DNA of 64,000 bases, taken from the NCBI GenBank assembly GCA_021845665.1, contig JAJZVO010000013.1, positions 1 through 64,000 on the forward strand, given 5' to 3'. The stretch's first letter is position 1. Every line of letters begins with the position of its first letter. Below, in pieces: positions 53,124 through 61,758 of the stretch. Source of the DNA: Bacteroidota bacterium. GTDB lineage: Bacteria > Bacteroidota > Ignavibacteria > Kryptoniales > JAKASW01. The notes under the pieces are model-generated. The model had not been told where the DNA came from, searched no databases, and saw only the letters and a program-made list of their open reading frames with translations. The position numbers and the translations under genes are program-made.

Positions 53124-53150
53124 AAGGCGGGCCCTTTGCCCGCCTTTTTT
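53124..53150 (+). terminator. rho-independent terminator of sdhCDAB
   Basis: AAGGCGGGC (53124-53132) and GCCCGCCTT (53138-53146) with loop CCTTT, followed by a run of six T (53145-53150). It begins 26 bases after the sdhB stop. Confidence 0.92.
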
Positions 53151-53179
53151 GCGCTAAACTCCCACTTACCTCCTTTCCT

Positions 53180-53240
53180 AGTGCGACTTACCTTCTTTGT
53201 AATTATGAAGAAATCTTCCGTTCTCCTGTTGAGTCGCACT
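53180..53240. repeat. 9-bp inverted repeat upstream of the TPR gene
   Basis: AGTGCGACT (53180-53188) and AGTCGCACT (53232-53240), 43 bases apart and 41 bases before the TPR gene start. It could form a leader hairpin or be a split operator, but may be chance. Confidence 0.35.
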
Positions 53241-53281
53241 TTCAGCCTTTCGCAATCCTCCGTAACCATTTATATTATTCC

Positions 53282-56200
53282 ATGTTAAAGAGAACGCTTT
53301 TGCCGATCACGCTATTCATGATGCTGGTCTCCATTTCATATGCACAGCAAAATCAGTCCGACTCCGACCTGAAATTCGGAATGGAACTTTACCAGAACAA
53401 AATGTATGACCTCGCCGAGGAACAATTCACCAAGTTTCTTCAGGAGTATCCTGCCTCAACCTCCGCTGGACAGGCGAGATATTATCTTGCGATGTCGCAG
53501 TACCAGGAAAACAAGTTTGGCAGTGCTGCCGCAAACTTTCAGGCTTTCGCTGTACAGTACCCGAACGATCCTCTCGCCCCGAAAGCATGGCTGACCGCCG
53601 GCGAATCGTACGCGAAAGTAAAAGACTATATGAACGCCGCCCTCTCTTACCAGAGATTCCGCGTGTTTTACCCCACCGACGTAAAGGCGCCGGGAGCGCT
53701 TCTCAAGGCAGCGAAATATTTTGAGCTCGCCGGCGATACCGCTCGTGCGGAGGAGTCGCTCGTCGCGATCGTTCAGAACTACACAACTACTTCAAGCTAC
53801 TTCGGTGCCACGCTCTGGCTCGGCAATCTCTACTTCCTCTCCGGTGAGCTTTCCAAGGCCGAAGACCAATACAAAGCTCTGCTTACTTCGGACGACGACT
53901 CCGTGCGCGTCATGGGGCTGCTCGCACTGGGCAAAGTCGACCGGCTGAGAGGAAGGCCGCAGCAGGCCGAAGCCTTTCTGCAGGATGCCGCCGACCTGAA
54001 TATTGCACCGCAAAGCTTCGACGCGATGCTGGAATCGATAGAGATCGACCTCTCTGCCGGAAGCTACACGCTCGCCGACCGCCAGGCCGCCATGATCGAT
54101 ACAACGGAATTGTCACAGCCCCAGAAAGAATGGCTCCTTTTCGAGAAGGCGTATTCGAGAATCGCCCTCGGCAATCAGTCCTCTTATCCGGCAAGTACGC
54201 TGAACACCCTTCCGTTGAAGTACAGGGTGAGGCTCGCCCACCTGCTGAATACTACGGGGAGGTACAATGCAGGCATTTCAATTCTCGGCAACCTCGCGGA
54301 GAACGAATCGACAGAATCTATCCTGAGACTCTATTCTGAACTTGCTTTTAGAGCCGGGCGGATGCGGCTGGCGGATTCGCTGCTTACAATAGCCATCGGT
54401 GAGTCGAAACCCGTCGATGTCAGGCTTGTTGTGAAACTGCTCGAGATCGAGAACCGCTATCTCAATGATCCAGAGAAAATCAGGGAGACCTTCTACCGCT
54501 ACGAAAATGTACTGAAGCAGCGCCCCGATCTTTATGATTTCTACAAGGCGCGATCCGAGGAAGAGGTTGGCGATTATGAGGCAGCCATTCGCGACTTCGA
54601 AGGTTTGACGGCCGAATATCCTGAATCGGATTACGCCGGGGCCGCAGACAGCCTCTCGAGATACGACAAGAATTACAAGGTCGTGAACTACCGCGATGCC
54701 GTCGTCACGATGGCAGACATTCTTCTCGAGCAAGGATCGGCAGACAGGATAAGCGCATTGTTCCATTTGGGCAATCTTTATGAAAATGAATTGAAAGATT
54801 ACAGCAAGGCCGCAAGAGTTTATAAACAACTCGCTTCGATCTCAGCGGGAGATACCGAGAGGGTCGCGGAATTCAAATATGCGGAGGCGTTGGAGAAAAT
54901 GCCTGGAGACGGAAGGGGCGAGTCTTCACAAGCATACCCGATCTATCAGCAACTATCGACCGGACTCCAGAAGGACAGCGTCGCAGAACGCTCGCTTCTC
55001 AGGCTCGCGGAGATGCAGGCTCTATCAGGCGATTCTCTTGCGGCGGAAGGCTCGGCACTGAGCTTCCTGAAACGATTCCCCACTTCGCAGGAGACGCCTC
55101 GTGCCTACACGATTCTGGCTGAGTCCCTCTACGGGAGCGGGGCCTATCACGAGGCTATGGCGCAGGGTATACTCGCAGGAAACCGGCCTGAAGCGCAACT
55201 GATTGTGGCAAGGGCTGAGATCGCGCTCGATTCCCTCCGGGACGCGCAACAAACTCTGCAAGTTTTTATCGGCGCAAACCCTCCTAAGAAGTATTGGCTG
55301 GAAGGAAGCATGCTTTATGCCCACGTCCTCCAGAAGATGGGCAAGGACGCGGTGCCGACTTACTCCGGGATGCTCGAACAGCTGCAGCCTTCCCACTATA
55401 AGGATGAAGTCGCCGCTCACCTGGCAAATTATCTCTACGCGACAGGCCGCTACGACAGCGCTTACACCGTCTACAAGAGTATCGGGGAGGACGAGCTTTG
55501 GTACAGCAAACCTCCGTCGATCCTGTACAAGATGGCCTACTGTAAACTCAATTCAGGCGACCTTGACAACGCAAAGGATCTTTTCCAGGAAGTTGCGACT
55601 ACTTCCGCCGACTCGTCACGCGTTCTCGAATCATATTATCAGCTCGGGAATATCTACGCTACACTTGGCGACCGGAAGATGAGCGCTTCGTTTTACGAGC
55701 GTGCAGGGAGTTCGATGCCAGACGCCTTGGTGAAGGCGGCTGATATTTATTTTGCCTTGAAAGATTACGCAGATGCCGCCAGGGTATACGGTGAGGAAGT
55801 ATCTGAAGCAAGTTCCGACACGCTCAGGGCATATTCAGCGGCCAGGCTTGTAGACATCGATTACCTCGGAGGCAATCTCAAGACCGCAGATCTCGATGCG
55901 GCAAGGTTCAGGCGAACCTATCAGGACCCGGGAGGAAAATATTGGGCGCGCTTCCTCGTCGACAAGGCGGAATACTTCATACACGGTAAGAATTATGCCG
56001 AAGCCGAACGTCTCCTGGCAGATGTAGGACGTAATTACAAGAAGACTCCGGCTTATCCGCGCTCGCTTCTTGACGAAGCCAGGATATCAGTTGCTCTCGG
56101 CGAGCTTGATGTGGCCGAACAAAGGCTGAAGTCGCTCATCGCGAAATTTCCGGACGCCGATGCCGCCCCCGAGGCACATCTGGAACTCGGCAATATTTAC

Positions 56201-56782
56201 TATGCTAAACAGAAGTACCAGGATGCGGCCGATAATTTCCGGGCCGTTTATCTCGATTCGCTCGCCGAGCAAACGCTGGTGCGCGACGCGATGAGCCGCC
56301 TTATCAGCTCTTATGAGTCGGTCGGCATGTACGACGCCGCGCTCGACATCACGCGGAAATTCATAAAGATGTTTCCCGAAGACAAATCGATCATGGACAA
56401 ACGGATACAGGTCGGAATTCTCTATGAGGAACTGAGATATTTCGACCAGGCGCTTCTCACTTTCAAGGGCCTCATAAAGGAAGCAAACCGTGATTATCAG
56501 GCGGAACTTCACTATTATGTCGGAGCGATATATGATGACAAGGGCGAATATGCAAACGCGATCCTGGAATTCCTGAAGGTCCCTTACCTGGTCAGACGAA
56601 ACGCCGTTGTCGACTGGGCCGCACAGTCATACTACATGGCAGGGAAGTGTTATGAGAAGCTGAACAAGCCGAACGAAGCGATTGCCATGTACGAGAAGAT
56701 AGTTCACAAACCGAACACCGATCCGACTTTCATTGCCGGAGCGGAAAGAGAGATAAACAGAGTAAAGGCGCTGCTGAAATAA
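53282..56782 (+). CDS. large secreted tetratricopeptide-repeat protein
   Basis: 1166 residues with a signal peptide (about 1-21, ending ISYAQQ). The rest is a near-continuous array of TPR-like helix pairs, with YDLAEEQFTKFLQEYPASTSAGQARYYL at the start and KYQDAADNF, RYFDQALLTFKGLI and KPNEAIAMYEKIV towards the end. The first repeats resemble BamD/YbgF-type TPRs, so it is probably a periplasmic or outer-membrane-associated scaffold. No enzymatic domain is visible. Its stop and the next start share one base (TAATG), which ties it to the unknown 418-residue protein. Confidence 0.88.
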   Translation: MLKRTLLPITLFMMLVSISYAQQNQSDSDLKFGMELYQNKMYDLAEEQFTKFLQEYPASTSAGQARYYLAMSQYQENKFGSAAANFQAFAVQYPNDPLAPKAWLTAGESYAKVKDYMNAALSYQRFRVFYPTDVKAPGALLKAAKYFELAGDTARAEESLVAIVQNYTTTSSYFGATLWLGNLYFLSGELSKAEDQYKALLTSDDDSVRVMGLLALGKVDRLRGRPQQAEAFLQDAADLNIAPQSFDAMLESIEIDLSAGSYTLADRQAAMIDTTELSQPQKEWLLFEKAYSRIALGNQSSYPASTLNTLPLKYRVRLAHLLNTTGRYNAGISILGNLAENESTESILRLYSELAFRAGRMRLADSLLTIAIGESKPVDVRLVVKLLEIENRYLNDPEKIRETFYRYENVLKQRPDLYDFYKARSEEEVGDYEAAIRDFEGLTAEYPESDYAGAADSLSRYDKNYKVVNYRDAVVTMADILLEQGSADRISALFHLGNLYENELKDYSKAARVYKQLASISAGDTERVAEFKYAEALEKMPGDGRGESSQAYPIYQQLSTGLQKDSVAERSLLRLAEMQALSGDSLAAEGSALSFLKRFPTSQETPRAYTILAESLYGSGAYHEAMAQGILAGNRPEAQLIVARAEIALDSLRDAQQTLQVFIGANPPKKYWLEGSMLYAHVLQKMGKDAVPTYSGMLEQLQPSHYKDEVAAHLANYLYATGRYDSAYTVYKSIGEDELWYSKPPSILYKMAYCKLNSGDLDNAKDLFQEVATTSADSSRVLESYYQLGNIYATLGDRKMSASFYERAGSSMPDALVKAADIYFALKDYADAARVYGEEVSEASSDTLRAYSAARLVDIDYLGGNLKTADLDAARFRRTYQDPGGKYWARFLVDKAEYFIHGKNYAEAERLLADVGRNYKKTPAYPRSLLDEARISVALGELDVAEQRLKSLIAKFPDADAAPEAHLELGNIYYAKQKYQDAADNFRAVYLDSLAEQTLVRDAMSRLISSYESVGMYDAALDITRKFIKMFPEDKSIMDKRIQVGILYEELRYFDQALLTFKGLIKEANRDYQAELHYYVGAIYDDKGEYANAILEFLKVPYLVRRNAVVDWAAQSYYMAGKCYEKLNKPNEAIAMYEKIVHKPNTDPTFIAGAEREINRVKALLK

Positions 56783-58038
56783 TGTTCGAGAAAGAAATCA
56801 CAAGCTACGCGTTCAACGTCACGAAGCGCTATACGGGCGACCGCGTGAAGCTGAGCGGTCTCATGTCTGACGTGGAACTCCCCGAAGCATTCAGGAAATT
56901 TGCCGAGGCTGAGGTCGACGACATCATCGACATGGAGGAGTTCGACAGGAGCAGAACCGGGAAATTCGACCTGTCCAAGCCTGAGATCCAGGCGCTGTTG
57001 AAGGAAGTAAGACATATACTCAAGATCTCTCACGAATTCACCCGCGAGGAATTCATGGAACTCGCCGACAAAGCCTCCAAGTTCCTGTTCAATTACGTGA
57101 TTCGCCCGAAGTGGACTCTGGAGAAATTTCTGTTCAAAGGCGAGAATTCCGTCGATGCGGTTTCCATCCGGAAAGCGTCCAGGTTCTTTCATTACTACGC
57201 CTACTATCCGAAAGGGATAATGGAGTATCTCGATTTTCACGGCAAAACTACTCTCGATATCGAAACTTGGAAGAAACTGCACGCGAAGATCGACGAACAC
57301 CTCGTAAGCACGCTTCCGGCCAAGCTGAATACGCTCGCTGCACCGCTGTTCGGGATGTTCAAGTTCTCATCCGACACGGATCGGATACCAACGGATGCCG
57401 CTGCTCTCTTTTTCAAGGACAAGTCGGCAAACGAAATCGTGGACAGACTGGAATTTGCCAGGGAAGTCAAGAGTATACGTTCCGTCGATCTCATGACACT
57501 CGCGATGATTCTCGAAGCCACGTCACGCGATGTCGACCAGAACATTGCGGTGCTTCCGAAGAACGAAGAGCCGGCGAAAGAGTTCAGAAGCTTCGAGCGC
57601 CAGAAGGTCACGCATCCGCTCCACCCCGAAGCGCCGCCCACGCCGCATATCCCGGACGTCGTGCTGAATGAGACTCCAGGCGGCCCAACCCCACCTGAGC
57701 CGGCTATGCCTGTAACCCGGCAGCCTCAGCCGCCGCGAGTTGAGCAGCCCCGCCGCCAGGAGCCCCACCGGAACACCGCAAGCACATCCGTGCGTAACTA
57801 TATGTCGGCCAAACTCGAAGACAAAATCATCAAGAAGATATTCCGGGGCAGCAGGTCCGCTTACCAGATTTGTCTCCACAAGCTGGATGAGAGTACAGAT
57901 TGGCACAACGCTTCGAGGCTTGTCGAGGGAGTGTTCATAGATAACGACATCGATCCTTTTTCCAAGTATGCGGTCGCGTTCACCGACGCCGTGAGCGCGA
58001 AGTTCCGCGGACCCCGATCCATCGACAAGAAATCCTGA
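56782..58038 (+). CDS. conserved-looking cytosolic protein of unknown function
   Basis: 418 residues, no signal peptide. An N-terminal helical part (1-270) rich in Phe/Lys/Asp, without known motifs; a Pro/Glu-rich linker (about 280-345); and a small C-terminal domain (about 350-410: EDKIIKKIFRGSRSAYQICLHKLDESTDWHNAS). The linker suggests two separate folded parts. It overlaps the TPR gene by one base and precedes obg by 14 bp, so the three are likely co-transcribed. I do not recognise the family. Confidence 0.82.
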   Translation: MFEKEITSYAFNVTKRYTGDRVKLSGLMSDVELPEAFRKFAEAEVDDIIDMEEFDRSRTGKFDLSKPEIQALLKEVRHILKISHEFTREEFMELADKASKFLFNYVIRPKWTLEKFLFKGENSVDAVSIRKASRFFHYYAYYPKGIMEYLDFHGKTTLDIETWKKLHAKIDEHLVSTLPAKLNTLAAPLFGMFKFSSDTDRIPTDAAALFFKDKSANEIVDRLEFAREVKSIRSVDLMTLAMILEATSRDVDQNIAVLPKNEEPAKEFRSFERQKVTHPLHPEAPPTPHIPDVVLNETPGGPTPPEPAMPVTRQPQPPRVEQPRRQEPHRNTASTSVRNYMSAKLEDKIIKKIFRGSRSAYQICLHKLDESTDWHNASRLVEGVFIDNDIDPFSKYAVAFTDAVSAKFRGPRSIDKKS

Positions 58039-58052
58039 TCGAAAAGTAGCCG

Positions 58053-59036
58053 ATGGCACATTTTGTAGACGAGGCGGTTATTCTTGTCAAGGCCGGCAAC
58101 GGTGGGAACGGCTGCGTCAGCTTTAGAAGGGAAAAGTTCATCCCGCGCGGCGGGCCGGATGGGGGAAACGGCGGCCGGGGGGGAAGCATCATACTTGTCG
58201 CAGACAAGAGCCTGACCACGCTTCTCGATTTTCATTACAGGGCTTCCTTTAAGGCGAACCGCGGCCAGCATGGGCAGGGCTCGAATAAGTACGGCAGGAG
58301 CGCCGAGGATCTTATTATAAAGCTTCCGACGGGTACCCTGGTAATGGATGCTGAAACGGAACAAACGATAATCGATATGGTCGAAGACGGCCAGGAATTT
58401 ATCATCGCCAGGGGCGGGAGAGGCGGAAGAGGCAATGCGGAGTTCGCAACTCCGACTGACCGCGCACCGAGAAGGGCAGACCCTGGTGAGACCGGAGAGG
58501 AGAAAACCCTCAAACTCGAGCTGAAGCTTCTCGCAGATATCGGTCTTGTCGGGTTTCCCAATGCGGGGAAGTCGACTATGCTTTCCGTCATATCGGCCGC
58601 AAAACCGAAAATAGCAGACTATCCTTTCACTACACTTGCACCTATTCTCGGGATAGCCAGCTTCCGCGACAAGTCGTTCGTCGTTGCCGACATGCCGGGG
58701 CTCATCGAAGGTGCAAGCAGCGGAAAAGGTCTCGGTATCTCCTTCCTTAAACACATTGAGAGGACAAAGGCGATAGCCGTGCTGATCGAATCGACCTCAA
58801 CTGATCCGGAAGGGGATTATGCCAAACTTATGGAGGAAATGCGGCTCCACAGCAGGGACCTTCCTAAGAAAGTAATGACAGTCGTCTTCACAAAGACCGA
58901 TCTCGTCGACCAGGATGCGTTGAAAGAACTCCGGAAGATTGCCTTTCCGAAAAAGCTTAAGATACATTTTGTCAGCGCGGTTACCGGGAGCGGAATAGAA
59001 GATCTCCTCAAAAGATTTTGGGAATCGTTGAAGTAG
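58053..59036 (+). CDS. obg: GTPase Obg/CgtA
   Basis: Ribosome-associated GTPase important in 50S assembly and stress responses. It has 327 residues: the Gly-rich Obg fold (1-157: AGNGGNGCVSFRREKFIPRGGP) and a G domain with P-loop GFPNAGKST (about 166-174), DMPGLIEGA and TKTD. There is no C-terminal OCT extension, as is normal for many phyla. Third gene of the TPR run. Confidence 0.96.
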   Translation: MAHFVDEAVILVKAGNGGNGCVSFRREKFIPRGGPDGGNGGRGGSIILVADKSLTTLLDFHYRASFKANRGQHGQGSNKYGRSAEDLIIKLPTGTLVMDAETEQTIIDMVEDGQEFIIARGGRGGRGNAEFATPTDRAPRRADPGETGEEKTLKLELKLLADIGLVGFPNAGKSTMLSVISAAKPKIADYPFTTLAPILGIASFRDKSFVVADMPGLIEGASSGKGLGISFLKHIERTKAIAVLIESTSTDPEGDYAKLMEEMRLHSRDLPKKVMTVVFTKTDLVDQDALKELRKIAFPKKLKIHFVSAVTGSGIEDLLKRFWESLK

Positions 59037-59518
59037 CGGCCCCCTCGCGTTTCTTTCACACACAAGACCCTGAAAAGGGCGCCATTCCCGGGGATAAGGA
59101 TTCAATCGAGAATTGTCCTTGATTCTCCCCTGTTAGTTCCACTTCATCGACGTGCGAATCATTTCGTTCCGACCACCCCAACTCGCAATGCAAGACTATC
59201 TTGATTTTCCCTCAAGCCGGAGATAAATTCTTCTGCAACGGTCGTCTGGACTGCCGGCTTGAATCTAAAGGCCAGAACCTCACAATGTAGCACCTCTTAC
59301 CATTATGCGACATCAAACGATTCACGTTGAGAACGTCGAACTCAGTGATTCGTCACCTTTACTCGTGTACAGATTGGAAGGAACATTCTTCTTGCTGCTG
59401 ACATGTTGTCCTCTGCTGCCTGATCGAGAAGACCGCGTATTGTCCGTTGACGGCTAAAATCTGGACTCCGACAGCTTCCTATCATTTCTGTCCTTTTCCG
59501 CTGAAGAGGGAGGGAAAT
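59037..59518. other. intergenic region between obg and the PAS protein
   Basis: 482 bp with stops in all frames and no RNA or terminator signature found. Because the following gene starts part-way through a PAS domain, the region could contain decayed upstream coding sequence, but I could not recognise any. A GGGAGGG ribosome site ends it (about 59508-59514). Confidence 0.4.
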
Positions 59519-60097
59519 ATGACACAAGGATACGAAGAGTCTTCGTTGGACACGCTGGCAAAAGTGCGATTCGGAAGGATCCATACGGCACTCGATCACG
59601 TGAGACCTGATGGGAAACTGAGGTGGATTCACAACAGGGGAGTCGCACTTGTCGAGGCGGGTGAGGGAACCATTACCATGGCAGGAATAGCCGAGGACAT
59701 AACCGACCGCAAGGTTACCGAGGAAGACCTTATCCAATCCCGTGAGCGCTACAAGAGCGTCCTCGATAGCATGCTGGAGGGATGCATGGTGATAGGATTC
59801 GACTGGACATACATTTACGTGAACGAGGCTGCCGCCCGTCACGGATACCAGGAGAGAGACAACCTCCTCGGACGAAAAATGACGTCGGTGTATCCCGGCG
59901 TCGAGAAATCCGAAGTATTCATGCAGTACAGACATTGCATGGATGAACGCGTTCCCCAACGTTTTGAGTCGAGCGATACTTTCGAGGACGGCACGACGAA
60001 CTGGCATGAGTTCAGGGTTACGCCTGTCCCGGAAGGCATCTTCGTCCTCTCACTCGATATCACAGACCGTATCAAATCGAAGATTGAAAAAGGTTAG
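59519..60097 (+). CDS. PAS-domain protein without output domain (possibly N-terminally deleted)
   Basis: From ATG 59519 (with GGGAGGG upstream) it is 192 residues. It begins with what looks like the second half of a PAS/PAC unit (FGRIHTALDHVRPDGKLRWIHNRGVAL ... AGIAEDITDRK); the usual first half of that PAS is missing or collapsed into RIHTALD. A second full PAS follows (about 77-188: YKSVLDSMLEGCMVIGFDWTYIYVNEAAA ... ITDRIK). It stops there, with no kinase, cyclase or GGDEF domain. The next sensory gene starts 8 bp later. Either a partner sensor or the leftover of a hybrid kinase. Confidence 0.75.
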   Translation: MTQGYEESSLDTLAKVRFGRIHTALDHVRPDGKLRWIHNRGVALVEAGEGTITMAGIAEDITDRKVTEEDLIQSRERYKSVLDSMLEGCMVIGFDWTYIYVNEAAARHGYQERDNLLGRKMTSVYPGVEKSEVFMQYRHCMDERVPQRFESSDTFEDGTTNWHEFRVTPVPEGIFVLSLDITDRIKSKIEKG

Positions 60098-60105
60098 GAG
60101 AATAA

Positions 60106-61692
60106 ATGAGACTTGGCTCAGGCGCGGGCATACGGGTCAGGATATTTATCGGCTTCGGCGCTCTTGTCGTCGTACTTCTCGTGATTTTGATAACGGCCTA
60201 TCTGGCTCTTGACGAATCCCAGCGGGCACAGAGAAGGATTCTTGAGTATAACTTCGGAAACCTGTACGATCTTCCGGATTTCAGGTCGAATCTTAACGAG
60301 CAACGCCTCGCGGTAGCGCTTATTCTGGAGAGCCCGAAAGAGAGCTGGGACACGCTCGCGGCTCAGTTCGATAGTTGCCGCAAGAAGGCCGACAGCCTAA
60401 TCAACAATCTCATCCTTAGATTCCGCGACTTTCCTGTTGAGTCGGAGCGGCTCGGGGTGCTCATTGCCGCAAGGGATAGGTACAATAGGGTACAGGATTT
60501 CCAGTTGAAGCTGCTGGCAGACGGAAAACTGGACGAGGCAAAAGCATTATTCCTTGGGGCTCAAATGGATAACTATGCCAGGATACGCCTCCTCGCTGGA
60601 GAACTGGAAACCATGGAGTTGCGCGGGGCGCGTGAGATAGTCGGTCGCGCTGAAGATGATGCCGCTCTGAGGTCTCGTGAATTCCTGATCCTTGGGATCA
60701 TAGGTGTCCTTATTGCCGCTGTGCTCGTCGTCTATTTGAACCGAACGATCTCATCTTATGTGCTGGAGGCCGGTTCGGCAGGAATCGCAAGATCAAAGGC
60801 AAACAGAGCGCTGAGGATGATGAACGCCTGCAGGTCTGCGGCAATCCGTGCCGCTGACGAGAGCCAGCTGCTTGAGAGTGTTTGCCGCGCCATCATCGAG
60901 ATTGGAAGTTACAGAATGGCTTGGGTAGGTTATGCCGACGGCGATAAGGATAAGTCGGTTCGCCCGATGGCTTATGCGGGCGATGACGGCGATTACGTGG
61001 AACATGCGAAGATCTCGTGGGGAGACAACGAAAGAGGGCACGGACCGACCGGTACTTGTATAAGGACCGGTGAATTGGTGATTGCGAGGGATACTTCGAC
61101 AGAGCCCGGCTACGAACCCTGGCGGTTCCGTGCGGCAGAAAAGGGGTATCGCTCGTCCGCAACACTTCCACTAAAAAACGATGGAAGGACTTACGGTGCG
61201 CTGATGGTATACTCCTCCGTTGCGGATGCTTTCGATGATCGTGAAGTGGAGCTTCTGAAGGAATTAGCGGATGATCTTGCTTACTCTACGGCTTCGCTCA
61301 GGGATCAATCGGCGCGTTCGATGGCGGAAAAGAAAGGGCGCGAGTCCACCGCATATGCCCGAAGTCTGCTGGAAGCAAGTGTCGACCCGCTTATCGCCGT
61401 CAGCCCATCCGGAAAGATCACGGATGTCAATCTCGCTATGGAGGAAGCGACAGGTAAAAGGCGGGCGGAGCTCCTCGGATTCGATTTCTCAGCTTGTTTC
61501 TTCGATCCCGAAAAGGCGGCGGAAGGACACAAAAGAGTGCTTTCAGAAGGGAGTGTTCGTGATTTGCCCCTGACTCTCAGGCACAGGTCGGGGCTGCCCG
61601 TCAGCGTTGTCTACAGTGGGAGCGTTTATCGTAATGATTTGGGCGAACCACAGGGAGTCTTCGCCGCTGTAAGGGAAAACTCTAAGCGTTGA
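60106..61692 (+). CDS. membrane 4-helix-bundle / GAF / PAS sensor without output domain
   Basis: 528 residues. TM1 (about 9-31), a periplasmic helical bundle (32-190) of the kind seen in chemoreceptors, TM2 (about 191-210), then no clear HAMP; a GAF domain (about 225-400: LESVCRAIIEIGSYRMAWVGYADGD, GPTGTCIRTGELVIARDTS, SSATLPLKNDGRTYGALMVYS); and a PAS domain (about 415-524: LLEASVDPLIAVSPSGKITDVN ... GVFAAVREN). Normally a histidine kinase or cyclase would come next; here the gene ends with NSKR and a stop. GGAG precedes the start. It may signal through another protein or be truncated. Confidence 0.8.
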   Translation: MRLGSGAGIRVRIFIGFGALVVVLLVILITAYLALDESQRAQRRILEYNFGNLYDLPDFRSNLNEQRLAVALILESPKESWDTLAAQFDSCRKKADSLINNLILRFRDFPVESERLGVLIAARDRYNRVQDFQLKLLADGKLDEAKALFLGAQMDNYARIRLLAGELETMELRGAREIVGRAEDDAALRSREFLILGIIGVLIAAVLVVYLNRTISSYVLEAGSAGIARSKANRALRMMNACRSAAIRAADESQLLESVCRAIIEIGSYRMAWVGYADGDKDKSVRPMAYAGDDGDYVEHAKISWGDNERGHGPTGTCIRTGELVIARDTSTEPGYEPWRFRAAEKGYRSSATLPLKNDGRTYGALMVYSSVADAFDDREVELLKELADDLAYSTASLRDQSARSMAEKKGRESTAYARSLLEASVDPLIAVSPSGKITDVNLAMEEATGKRRAELLGFDFSACFFDPEKAAEGHKRVLSEGSVRDLPLTLRHRSGLPVSVVYSGSVYRNDLGEPQGVFAAVRENSKR

Positions 61693-61758
61693 TATGGAAC
61701 GAAGGGTGACCGCCGGATTCCTGCAATCGAGAGCGACGGTCACTCTTCTAAACGTTTC

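Noticed and set aside
61702-61747. Inverted repeat AGGGTGACCG / CGGTCACTCT after the GAF-PAS gene as a terminator
   Set aside because: The loop is about 24 bases and no T-run follows on either strand, so it is too weak to list.
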